Assembly (NCBI GenBank): GCA_015654675.1
Contig: JAATGM010000019.1
Location: 1 to 64,000 of the forward strand
Direction of reading: 5' to 3'
Length of the DNA: 64,000 bases
DNA from: Planctomycetota bacterium
GTDB lineage: Bacteria > Planctomycetota > Phycisphaerae > UBA1845 > UTPLA1
The position numbers were made by a program, and so were the translations under genes. A model generated the notes under the pieces. The model saw only the letters and a list, made by a program, of their open reading frames with translations. It was not told the DNA's origin and did no database searches. Shown in pieces: positions 1-7,407 of this stretch; the first letter of the stretch is position 1, and every line of letters begins with the position of its first letter.

Positions 1-129
1 ATCGTGGAACGGACAATTGCGTGGCTCTCGACCTTCCGCCGCCTGGTCGTGCGATATGAACGGAATCTGACCATGTACCAGGCGTTTTTCCATGTCGCGT
101 GCCTGATCATCACCCTGAGGCGGTTATGA
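1..129 (+). CDS. IS5-type transposase, C-terminal fragment (cut by window edge)
   Basis: The frame starting at base 1 is open for 42 residues and ends in TGA at 127-129. It reads IVERTIAWLSTFRRLVVRYE and continues with a hydrophobic AFFHVACLIITLRRL end. The ERT-x-AWL...RFRRLVVRYER pattern is the C-terminal signature of IS5-family DDE transposases, where the Glu is the last catalytic acid. The rest of the gene lies outside the window, so whether the element is intact cannot be judged. The right inverted repeat should lie within a few tens of bases after the stop; gaaactggttcta at 127-139 is a possible part of it, but the partner end is not available. Confidence 0.85.
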   Translation: MVERTIAWLSTFRRLVVRYERNLTMYQAFFHVACLIITLRRL

Positions 130-170
130 AACTGGTTCTAGGTGGAAGGGATTGTCCCAGGCACCCGGCG

Positions 171-458
171 CTAACGCGGGTTGCATCGCATGCACCTCGT
201 GTAGTTGCCCGAGCGGTTTTCGAGCAGCCAGCTCACTGCGTCTCGAAACGTCGGGAAAAAAAGCTTCTGACCCTGCGTCTGGACAGTCATGGCCTGGTGG
301 TCGCGTGATGGGTCGCACTCGGCGCAGTTTGCCCGATGCAGCTTGTTCCAATCGCGATTCTGCGATGTATCGCGCGGTCCACCGAAATCGTTGAAGATAT
401 ATCCCGCTCCGGCTGACGTGAGTGCCCTTAGTTCAGCGTTCGAATCGATTGTCTTCAT
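171..458 (-). CDS. Small Cys/His-containing protein of unknown function
   Basis: A 95-residue protein beginning MKTIDSNAELRAL if the ATG at 458 is used. A GTG at 497, preceded by AGGGGA four bases upstream, would add 13 residues. It has an LHRANCAEC motif in the middle and ends in YTRCMRCNPR, so a His/Cys pair plus a CxxC could bind one zinc. The segment KLFFPTFRDAVSWLLENR looks like an amphipathic helix. I recall small proteins with this IFNDFG...LHRA.C layout but no assigned function. It lies 73 bases downstream of the FRG-domain gene on the same strand, probably co-transcribed, and next to a transposase end. Confidence 0.6.
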   Translation of the reverse strand: MKTIDSNAELRALTSAGAGYIFNDFGGPRDTSQNRDWNKLHRANCAECDPSRDHQAMTVQTQGQKLFFPTFRDAVSWLLENRSGNYTRCMRCNPR

Positions 459-531
459 TTTTCTACCGAAAGGGAGGATCGATTTCTGAAAAAACACAAT
501 GTCCCCTGGGACCTCGCACTTTGAAGCAACT

Positions 532-1539
532 TCACTTGGTTACTTTTAGTAGCCAAGGAATCCCGCGGTCGATCACTTCTCGCTCCCACTCCCATTTTCG
601 TTTGAGGGCGAATGCGACATTATCAAGTGCAGGCATCAGGTGCGCCTTGGAAACTCGTCGTCGCCACAACAGTCGCAAGAGCGATTCGCTTTCAGTCGCA
701 GGCAACGTAAGCACTCGAGCGAACTCACGAACTTTCTCCGGTGGTGTGAATTGGCGCAACCCGTCGATCAGGGTCGGCCATCTGCCGTGCGTGAGGTAGA
801 AATTGTTTGCATCAATATCGTACGTAAACAGTGCATCTTGTGCGTGGAGAAAACTGTTCTCATGCCGCGGGCACAGCAGCAATCGAAGGGTCGCGTGCAT
901 CGTCACCAGAATCGAGTCGATTGCCCAAACCGCCAAATACCGGGGTTTTTTAGCATTGGTTGCTGTTTTCAGTAGCTCGTGGCAATCTTCTGCGGCAAAA
1001 TAAGCAGCAACGAGCGGATTACGCGTCCAATCGAGGAGCCTTGTCGGAATTCCGTGGTGCTGCGCTAGTGCAAATGCCCTGTTTAGCGCTGGAAATCGCC
1101 TGAACCATTCGCGGTCGTGAGTGACGGCCTCCCGATAGGCAAGGAATGGCGCGTATTCCGGTTTGAACTCGTGCATGTCGCTTACTGGGAAAGCGAGCTC
1201 ATTTGTGAGTTCAACGAACGAGCCGACGGCCAGATACTCTGCATGTGTCTGCGTAACAACCGCCGCTTCGCGATCGCAGTTCGTTGCACCTGCTTTTGAG
1301 ACGCATTGGCGAACATAATCCTGCATTGCGCCAACGATTCGGGAGAGCGTCGCTTGTCCGTCCGCTCGAAACGCGCGAGGCCACAATGGCCAATCGAAGT
1401 TACCGTGTCCGCGAAAAATCCAGGAACAGGTTGTGCCGGTTCCCCAAATCTCCTTTGATATGTCGAGGCTGTCCAAGAATTGCTGAGCGGATTCGCACGC
1501 TGTCTTCTCAACGATGCGAGATTCGTTCTGTTCGTGCAC
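532..1539 (-). CDS. FRG-domain protein
   Basis: A 335-residue protein with the two hallmarks of the FRG domain: WIFRGHGNFDWPLWPRAFR near residue 40 (the F/Y-R-G motif that names the family) and HGIPTRLLDWTRNPLVAAYF in the middle. The biochemical role of FRG proteins is not settled; they are common near mobile and defence genes. The start is the GTG at 1537-1539: it has a GGAAGAG ribosome site just upstream, whereas the longer frame to 1626 would run back through the dnaK terminator. Base composition looks lower in GC than the flanking dnaK gene, and the IS5-type fragment lies 0.4 kb beyond its 3' end, so this is probably an acquired gene. Confidence 0.8.
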   Translation of the reverse strand: MHEQNESRIVEKTACESAQQFLDSLDISKEIWGTGTTCSWIFRGHGNFDWPLWPRAFRADGQATLSRIVGAMQDYVRQCVSKAGATNCDREAAVVTQTHAEYLAVGSFVELTNELAFPVSDMHEFKPEYAPFLAYREAVTHDREWFRRFPALNRAFALAQHHGIPTRLLDWTRNPLVAAYFAAEDCHELLKTATNAKKPRYLAVWAIDSILVTMHATLRLLLCPRHENSFLHAQDALFTYDIDANNFYLTHGRWPTLIDGLRQFTPPEKVREFARVLTLPATESESLLRLLWRRRVSKAHLMPALDNVAFALKRKWEWEREVIDRGIPWLLKVTK

Positions 1540-1582
1540 TTGCTCTTCCACCGGACATCTTGATTGGAATTGGTTAGTTTTT

Positions 1583-1612
1583 GCACAAAAACGGCCGGCG
1601 TATGCCGGCCGT
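1583..1612 (-). terminator. Intrinsic terminator of dnaK
   Basis: On the minus strand ACGGCCGGC, loop ATAC, GCCGGCCGT forms a perfect 9-bp stem followed by TTTTTG. It sits 27 bases past the dnaK stop codon. It also separates dnaK from the FRG gene read further along on the same strand. Confidence 0.9.
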
Positions 1613-1638
1613 CTCGCGGGTCGCAACCAATCTATCTC

Positions 1639-3564
1639 TTACTTCTTTACTTCGAACTCGGCGTCGATGACGTCGTCGTCCTTTTTTGCCCCGCCACCGG
1701 GGGCGCCGGCTCCTACGGGTTCGCCTTCGTTTGGCGGGCCGCCGGGTTGGGGGCCTGCCTTCTTGGACGCCGCCTCGTACATGATCTTGCCGATGATCTG
1801 GCTGACTTCCTGGAGGTTTTCCATGGCTTTCTTGATGGCGGCCGCGTCGTCCTTTTTGAGGACTTCCTTCAGGTTGTTGATGGCGCTTTCGATCTTGGAG
1901 CGCTCCTCGGACGGAATCTTTTCGCCGTGTTCCTTGAGCGCCTTCTCGGCCTCGTAGGCGGCGGAGTCGGCCTTGTTGTGGATGTCGGCCAGCTCGCGCT
2001 TGCGCTTGTCCTGCTCGGCGTGAGACTCAGCCTCGACGCGCATCCGCTCGACCTCGTCCTTGCTGAGGCCGGAGCTGCCCTTGATTTCGATCTTCTGCTC
2101 GCGGCCCGAGGCCATGTCCTTCGCGGAGACATTGAGGATTCCGTTGGCGTCGATGTCGAACGTGACTTCGACCTGCGGCGTGCCGCGCGCGGCCGGCGGG
2201 ATGCCGCTGAGGTTGAAGCGCCCGAGGGTGCGGTTGTCGACCGACATGGGCCGCTCGCCCTGCAGGACGTGGATGGTGACTTCGGTCTGGCCATCGGCGG
2301 CCGTCGAGAAGACTTCCTTCTTGGAGGTCGGGATGGTGGTGTTGAGCGGGATCATGGCGGTCATGACGCCGCCGAGCGTCTCGACGCCCAGCGAGAGCGG
2401 GGTGACGTCGAGAACGAGGATGTCCTTCATTTCGCCGGCGATGATGGCGGCCTGGATGGCTGCGCCGATCGCGACGGCTTCGTCCGGGTTGACCGACTTG
2501 TTGGGCTCCTTGCCGAAGATCTCCTTGCAGAGCTTCTGCACGGAGGGCATGCGGGTGCTGCCGCCGACGAGGATGACCTCGGCGACGTCACCGGCGGAGA
2601 GCTTCGCGTCTTCGAGGGCTTTCACGCATGGCCGGCGGCAACGCTCGGTCAGGTCGTGGGTAAGCTGCTCGAACTTGGCGCGGGTGAGCGTCTCGGTCAG
2701 GTGCTTGGGCCCGCTGGCATCGGCCGTGATGAACGGCAGGTTGATGGTGGTCTCCATGCTGGTGGAGAGCTCGCACTTGGCTTTCTCGCAGCCCTCTTTG
2801 AGTCGCTGGAGGGCCATGGCGTCTTTGCGGAGATCGATGCCGGTGTTCTTGCGGAAGTTCTCTGCGACGAAGTCGATGAGGACCTGGTCGTAGTCGTCGC
2901 CACCGAGGTGGGTGTCCCCGTTGATGGACAGCGTCTCGAAGACGCCGTCGCCGACGTCGAGGATGCTGATGTCGAAGGTTCCGCCGCCGAGATCGAAGAC
3001 GGCGATCTTGCCGCCCTTTTTCTGCTCCATGCCGTAGGCGAGGGCCGCGGCGGTGGGCTCGGGGAGGACGCGCTTGACCTCGAAGCCGGCAATCTCGCCT
3101 GCCTCCTTGGTGGCTTTGCGCTGGGCGTCGTTGAAGTAGGCCGGGACGGTGATGACCGCGGCGCTGACCTTCTCGCCGATGTAGTCTTCCGCCGTTTTCT
3201 TGAGATCCTGGAGGATCATGGCGGAGATTTCGGGCGGGGTGTAATGCTTGCCGCGGATGTTGACCTTCACGAGCTCGTCGGGGCCGCCGACGATCTCGTA
3301 GGGGACGAGCTTTTCTTCTGAGCCGACTTCGTTGTGGCGGCGGCCCATGAAGCGCTTGATGCTGAAGACGGTGTTCTTGGGGTTCGTCACTTGCTGGTGC
3401 TTGGCGATCTGGCCGACGAGGCGCTCGCCCTTCTCGGTGAAGCCGACGACGGAGGGCGTGATTCGCGAGCCCTGAGCGTTGGTGAGGACCTTGGGCGAAC
3501 CGCCTTCCATGATGGCAACACAGGAGTTGGTCGTGCCGAGGTCGATGCCGATGATTTTTGACAT
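1639..3564 (-). CDS. dnaK: Chaperone protein DnaK (Hsp70)
   Basis: 641 residues, the normal DnaK length. The ATPase domain opens with [20 protein letters not shown], has the phosphate motif [17 protein letters not shown] near residue 190, and [14 protein letters not shown]. The interdomain linker [11 protein letters not shown] (about residue 385) leads into the substrate-binding domain, and the tail is [13 protein letters not shown] after a Gly/Pro-rich stretch. It folds nascent and stressed proteins in the cytoplasm with DnaJ and GrpE, neither of which is in the window. AAAGGATC lies eight bases before the ATG. aroB is upstream on the same strand, 214 bases away. No CIRCE repeat was seen; a sigma-54-like element lies about 75 bases upstream. 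Confidence 0.98.
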   Translation of the reverse strand: MSKIIGIDLGTTNSCVAIMEGGSPKVLTNAQGSRITPSVVGFTEKGERLVGQIAKHQQVTNPKNTVFSIKRFMGRRHNEVGSEEKLVPYEIVGGPDELVKVNIRGKHYTPPEISAMILQDLKKTAEDYIGEKVSAAVITVPAYFNDAQRKATKEAGEIAGFEVKRVLPEPTAAALAYGMEQKKGGKIAVFDLGGGTFDISILDVGDGVFETLSINGDTHLGGDDYDQVLIDFVAENFRKNTGIDLRKDAMALQRLKEGCEKAKCELSTSMETTINLPFITADASGPKHLTETLTRAKFEQLTHDLTERCRRPCVKALEDAKLSAGDVAEVILVGGSTRMPSVQKLCKEIFGKEPNKSVNPDEAVAIGAAIQAAIIAGEMKDILVLDVTPLSLGVETLGGVMTAMIPLNTTIPTSKKEVFSTAADGQTEVTIHVLQGERPMSVDNRTLGRFNLSGIPPAARGTPQVEVTFDIDANGILNVSAKDMASGREQKIEIKGSSGLSKDEVERMRVEAESHAEQDKRKRELADIHNKADSAAYEAEKALKEHGEKIPSEERSKIESAINNLKEVLKKDDAAAIKKAMENLQEVSQIIGKIMYEAASKKAGPQPGGPPNEGEPVGAGAPGGGAKKDDDVIDAEFEVKK

Positions 3565-3639
3565 AGTTGGATCCTTTCTTCCTCGACCCTAGGCCGAGGT
3601 GAGGGCGCGCGGGGGCGCAATCCCTCGGGCCGAATTATG

Positions 3640-3654
3640 GCAAGGGGGGTGCCA
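3640..3654 (-). promoter_or_regulatory. Candidate sigma-54 (-24/-12) element upstream of dnaK
   Basis: The minus strand reads CTGGCACCCCCCTTGCC. This fits the sigma-54 consensus TGGCAC-N5-TTGC with exact GG-to-GC spacing. A transcript would start near 3628 and leave a leader of about 64 bases before the dnaK ATG. The last bases overlap CATAAT, which could instead be a sigma-70 -10 box, though no matching -35 was seen. No activator-binding site was recognised. Confidence 0.35.
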
Positions 3655-3778
3655 GACGGGGTGCGGGGCGGCTATGGGCTGTAATTGGTTGGATTTGCAG
3701 GGTTTGCGGATTGTGCGAACGGGCGGGCCTGCTCACGGCGGCCTGCCAGACTGACATATCTTGTTGCCAGCTTGACGG

Positions 3779-4912
3779 TTAGTTGCTGGCGGGGGCGAGG
3801 GCGGTGATGGCGGCGGCGGCTTCGGCGGCGGTCACGTCGTCGGCCCATTCGAGCTTGCCGGAGGTGGGCATGAGGAGGAAGCGGACGCGGCCTTCCGCGG
3901 ACTTTTTGTCGCGAGTCATGTAGGTCCAGAAGGCGGTGGGCTCGAGGTCGGCCGGGGCGTGGGTGGGCAGGCCGAAGGCGGCGAGGAGGGCGCGGGTTCG
4001 TTCGAGCAGGGCCGGGTCGGTGAACTTGCGGGCGACGCCGATCTGGAGGGCGGCGAGCAGGCCGATGGCGACGCATTCGCCGTGGCGGAGGGCGAAGGCG
4101 GCGTGGGCTTCGAGGGCGTGGGCGATGGTGTGGCCGAAGTTGAGGGCGGCGCGGCCGACGGAGTCTTCGGCGCCGGTTTCGTGTTCGTCTTCGCGGACTA
4201 CGGCGGCCTTGATGTTGACGTTCTTGCGGATGAGCTCGACGGTGGCGGTTTCGTCGTGATTGAGGATGGCGGCGGCGTTGGTTTCGAGCCAGTTGAAGAG
4301 GGCCGGGTCGCGGATGAGGGCGTGTTTGACGGCTTCGGCGAGGCCGGCGCGGAGGTCGCGGGCGGGCAGGGTGCGGAAGGTTGCGATGTCGACGAGGACG
4401 AGGCGGGGCTGGTGAAATGCGCCGACGAGGTTCTTGCCGGCCTTGAGATTGACGGCAGTTTTTCCGCCGACGGCGGCGTCGATGGCGCCTTCGGTGGTGG
4501 TGGTGCAGTTGATGAAGGGGACGCCGCGGAGCCATGTGGCGGCGAGGAAACCGGCGAGGTCGCCGATCATGCCGCCGCCGAGGGCGATGATGGGTGAGGC
4601 GCGGTCTAGGCGGAGCTCGGCGAGGGCTTGGGCGAGGCGTTCGACCTGGGCGAGAGATTTGGAGGATTCGGATGCGGGGACGGTTTGGAGGGCGGGGGTG
4701 AAGCCGGCGGCGATGAGGGAGGTTTGGAGCGCGGGGGCATGCAGCGCGGCGACGGATTCGTCGGAGATTATGCAGGCGAGGCGTGGCTTGACGATTCGGG
4801 CGATGAGGTCGCCGGCTTTCGCGAGGAGGCCGGAGGCGATCTGGACGTCATAGCTGGCGTTTGTGAGGGTGACTCGGGCGGCTGGTCGGGCTTTGGCGGT
4901 TCGTGAGTAAAT
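3779..4912 (-). CDS. aroB: 3-dehydroquinate synthase
   Basis: Converts DAHP to 3-dehydroquinate, step two of the shikimate pathway, using NAD+ and a divalent metal. The nucleotide-binding core ALGGGMIGDLAGFLAATWLR and INCTTTTEGAIDAAVGGKTAVN are diagnostic; metal-ligand motifs include the glutamate of AGLAEAVKHALI and the histidine of NFGHTIAHALEAH. The frame continues upstream of the first in-frame ATG (4570) through the normal N-terminal Rossmann region (ASYDVQIASGLLAKAG), so the ATG cannot be the start. No ATG, GTG, TTG or CTG lies between that region and the stop at 4934. The best candidate is ATT at 4910-4912, seven bases after GGAG, giving 377 residues. A one-base error joining the frame to the ATG at 4940 is the alternative. 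Confidence 0.93.
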   Translation of the reverse strand: MYSRTAKARPAARVTLTNASYDVQIASGLLAKAGDLIARIVKPRLACIISDESVAALHAPALQTSLIAAGFTPALQTVPASESSKSLAQVERLAQALAELRLDRASPIIALGGGMIGDLAGFLAATWLRGVPFINCTTTTEGAIDAAVGGKTAVNLKAGKNLVGAFHQPRLVLVDIATFRTLPARDLRAGLAEAVKHALIRDPALFNWLETNAAAILNHDETATVELIRKNVNIKAAVVREDEHETGAEDSVGRAALNFGHTIAHALEAHAAFALRHGECVAIGLLAALQIGVARKFTDPALLERTRALLAAFGLPTHAPADLEPTAFWTYMTRDKKSAEGRVRFLLMPTSGKLEWADDVTAAEAAAAITALAPASN

Positions 4913-5297
4913 CGGGAGTCTCCGGTTCGTTGATCACCATAGCATAGGGCTTGTTCGGTGGAGGGATAGATGGGAATGGGGGCGAACAAGCTGGGCTTTG
5001 CGGACGTAATTTGGGGGTTGGGAATAGTTTGTGGATTGGTTCCCATTTCGGCGATGGGACTGGGTGGCGTCTATGATCTTGCCGAGGTTGGTTCCCGGAA
5101 GTTTCGCGTTTGCATGATGCTACGGCGGACGTCCGAGAAAAGCCGGAATATTGGCGACAACGTGTTGACTTGCGCGATGACGAGTTGGCATATCTGCGCA
5201 ACCTTGGGTGAAGTCGGGGCGATTTCGTAAGTATATGTAATAAAATACGTTATAATTCCCTAGTGAGGATGCCGGACCCCACTTTGGCGGAGTTTTC
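4913..5297. other. Divergent intergenic region aroB / folC
   Basis: 385 bases between two divergent genes. The folC-proximal part (about 5225-5260) is distinctly AT-rich in this GC-rich genome. Frames in the remainder have no recognisable protein character. No RNA gene or riboswitch was recognised. Confidence 0.6.
5228..5256 (+). promoter_or_regulatory. Candidate sigma-70 promoter for folC
   Basis: A perfect TATAAT at 5251-5256 follows an AT-rich tract. The -35 position 17 bases upstream (taagta) is a poor match, so recognition would depend on the -10 box and AT-rich spacer. Transcription would start near 5263, about 35 bases before the folC start. Confidence 0.4.
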
Positions 5298-6761
5298 TTG
5301 ACGTTCCGGCGTCTGGTAAGTATCCTGAACCTCCTTATGAGCCATTCGACGATTGCAACCCGACCGACGGTTCGGACCAGCGGTACGCCCATTCGCACGT
5401 ATCGGAATGCGGTGGCCTGGCTCGATTCTTTGCCTAATTTTGAGAAGCGCCCCACCAGCCGGGCGGCTGCGAACGCGTTCAAGCTGAGCCGGGTGCAGAA
5501 GCTCCTCGCCGCGCTTGGGAATCCGCAAAAAGACTTCCGAACGGTGCATGTGGCCGGGACGAAGGGGAAGGGTTCGACGTCTGCGATGCTCTCGAGCATG
5601 CTGCACGGGAACCGGATGACGGTCGGACTGTATGCCTCGCCGCATATTCTGGATTTGCGCGAGCGGATCAAGATCAACGATCGGGTTATTTCTGAGCCAG
5701 ATACGACGCGGCTGGTCGCCAAGGTGGCGAATGTCGCTCGACGGCTGATGAAGGGCGATCCGCCGACTTTCTTTGAGGCGGTGACCGCGGTTGCGTTCAT
5801 GTACTTCGCGCAGCGCGAAGTGGATGTGGCGGTGGTTGAGGTCGGCCTTGGCGGCCGACTGGATGCCACGAACGTGATCAAGCCGGAGGCGTGCGGGATC
5901 ACGAGCATCAGTTACGACCATATGGCGGTTCTCGGAAATACGCTCACGGCGATTGCCGAGGAGAAGGCCGGGATTTTCAAGCCAGGCGTGCCGGTGATCA
6001 GCTCGCCGCAGCATGCGGATGTGAAGAAGACATTGAAGAAGGTCGCGGCGAAGGTCGGGTGTCCGATCCTGTTCGCGGGCGAGGATTTTGAGTTCAGCAC
6101 GCGGTTTGAGTCGTCGCGGGCGACGGGCCCGCAGACGCGGATCTGCATTACGACGCCGACCAGCCATTTCGAGCATGTGCACGTGCCGATGCTGGGCGAC
6201 CATCAGGCGCGGAACTGCGCGGTGGCGCTCGGTTTGCTCGACCAACTTAAGGGTCGCGGCTTCTCGATTGACGATGAGCTCGCTATGGCCGGTCTGGCTA
6301 AGACGGCTCTGCCGGGCCGGATGGAAGTCATCCATGAGACGCCGCGGGTGCTGGTTGATGGGGCGCATAACGCCGCCAGCATTGAAGCGGTGATGCATGC
6401 CATCGGGCAGAACATCTCCTGCGACTCGATGATCGTGATCTTTGGTGCGAACATCGACAAAGATGTGAAGGGGATGCTCAACCTGCTGAGCCAGGGCGCG
6501 GATAAGGTGATCTTCACGAAGAGCACGAATCCGCGGGCGGCGGCGCCGTCGGACCTGGTGGCACAGTTTAAGGAGCTGACCGGGCGGCAGGAGCAGTTCT
6601 CTGAGACGCTGGACGGTGCTCTGGAGATCGCGGCCAAGGCGGTTTCCCGGGATGACCTGATCTGCATCACCGGGTCGTTCTTCCTCGTAGCGGATGCGAA
6701 GCGGTTGTTCGCGAAGCGCGGCGGGGTGCCGGTTGTGCGCGAGGCCGTGGCCGCGGAATAG
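5298..6761 (+). CDS. folC: Folylpolyglutamate synthase / dihydrofolate synthase
   Basis: A Mur-ligase-family enzyme that adds glutamate to dihydropteroate and/or folates using ATP. The P-loop region HVAGTKGKGSTSAMLS (about residues 84-99), LYASPHILDLRERIKIN, VEVGLGGRLDATN, and the C-terminal ligase segment LPGRMEVI...VLVDGAHNAAS are all as in FolC. The TTG at 5298 is preceded by GGCGGAG five bases upstream; the ATG at 5337 has no ribosome site, so TTG is preferred (487 residues). The first 30 or so residues precede the usual FolC start, so the shorter form remains possible. It is a single gene with its own candidate promoter and terminator. Confidence 0.95.
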   Translation: MTFRRLVSILNLLMSHSTIATRPTVRTSGTPIRTYRNAVAWLDSLPNFEKRPTSRAAANAFKLSRVQKLLAALGNPQKDFRTVHVAGTKGKGSTSAMLSSMLHGNRMTVGLYASPHILDLRERIKINDRVISEPDTTRLVAKVANVARRLMKGDPPTFFEAVTAVAFMYFAQREVDVAVVEVGLGGRLDATNVIKPEACGITSISYDHMAVLGNTLTAIAEEKAGIFKPGVPVISSPQHADVKKTLKKVAAKVGCPILFAGEDFEFSTRFESSRATGPQTRICITTPTSHFEHVHVPMLGDHQARNCAVALGLLDQLKGRGFSIDDELAMAGLAKTALPGRMEVIHETPRVLVDGAHNAASIEAVMHAIGQNISCDSMIVIFGANIDKDVKGMLNLLSQGADKVIFTKSTNPRAAAPSDLVAQFKELTGRQEQFSETLDGALEIAAKAVSRDDLICITGSFFLVADAKRLFAKRGGVPVVREAVAAE

Positions 6762-6789
6762 CTGCCTTCGACAATTGAAATGACATGAG

Positions 6790-6819
6790 GCCCGCGACTT
6801 CGCAGTTGCGGGCTTTTTT
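6790..6819 (+). terminator. Intrinsic terminator of folC
   Basis: GCCCGCGACT, loop TCGC, AGTTGCGGGC (10 bp with one G-T pair) followed by six T. It begins 28 bases after the folC stop and slightly overlaps the 3' end of the convergent membrane-protein gene. Confidence 0.92.
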
Positions 6820-7387
6820 ATGCGCGGAGGTCGGGGGGCATTTCGCGGTCGATGAGGCGATCGGGCTTGAAGTCTTTAGGGGCCTTGCCGAGGTCGGCGG
6901 GCGGGGGATTGCGCTTGAGTTCGTCGGCGGAGATGACGCTGAGGACGGCGCAGAGGCCCCAGACGAGCAGCATGAGGACGATCCAGATCAGGCGGCCGAT
7001 ACCGGCGGAGTGAGTCAGGGCGAAGGCGAAGTAGGCGAACCAGAAGACCGCGCCGGCTCCGGCCGTCCACGCGGCGATGGTTCCGCTGCGGCGTTTTTCG
7101 GCCTGCAAGCCGAGGCCGAGGGCGGCGAGGGCGAGGCCGCCCGCGAACGAGACGCAGACTGCGGCCATGGACCATATTTGAAGCGTGTCGGCGGCTGCGA
7201 CGACTTCACCCAGGGAACCTGGCTGCGACGTGGGGTGGAGTTGCTTTTGGGTCAGGCCGGCGAAGGACCACCAGCAGCAGGTTCCGAGCGTGAGGACGAT
7301 TCCGACGAGCTGGAGGATGAGCCCGGTGGCCTGTGCGAAGGCGCGCGGGGAGGGCGATTGCTCGGCGGGCGGGATGCTATTGGTCAT
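6818..7387 (-). CDS. Four-helix membrane protein of unknown function
   Basis: 189 residues with about four hydrophobic segments: ATGLILQLVGIVLTLGTCCWW, a second around MAAVCVSFAGGLALAALGLG, a third in FWFAYFAFAL, and a fourth LIWIVLMLLVWGLCAVLSV. The C-terminal 40 residues are hydrophilic (PPPADLGKAPKDFKPDRLID) and probably cytoplasmic. I recognise no family. It follows yidC with a 20-base gap on the same strand, so it is probably co-transcribed with the insertase. Confidence 0.8.
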   Translation of the reverse strand: MTNSIPPAEQSPSPRAFAQATGLILQLVGIVLTLGTCCWWSFAGLTQKQLHPTSQPGSLGEVVAAADTLQIWSMAAVCVSFAGGLALAALGLGLQAEKRRSGTIAAWTAGAGAVFWFAYFAFALTHSAGIGRLIWIVLMLLVWGLCAVLSVISADELKRNPPPADLGKAPKDFKPDRLIDREMPPDLRA

Positions 7388-7407
7388 TCGCGGCGAACTT
7401 CAGCAGG

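Noticed and set aside
1564-3321. Long plus-strand open frame (about 585 codons) antisense to dnaK
   Set aside because: Result of purine-biased codons in a GC-rich gene; no motif or ribosome site, composition Asp/Gly/Val-rich as expected for an antisense reading.
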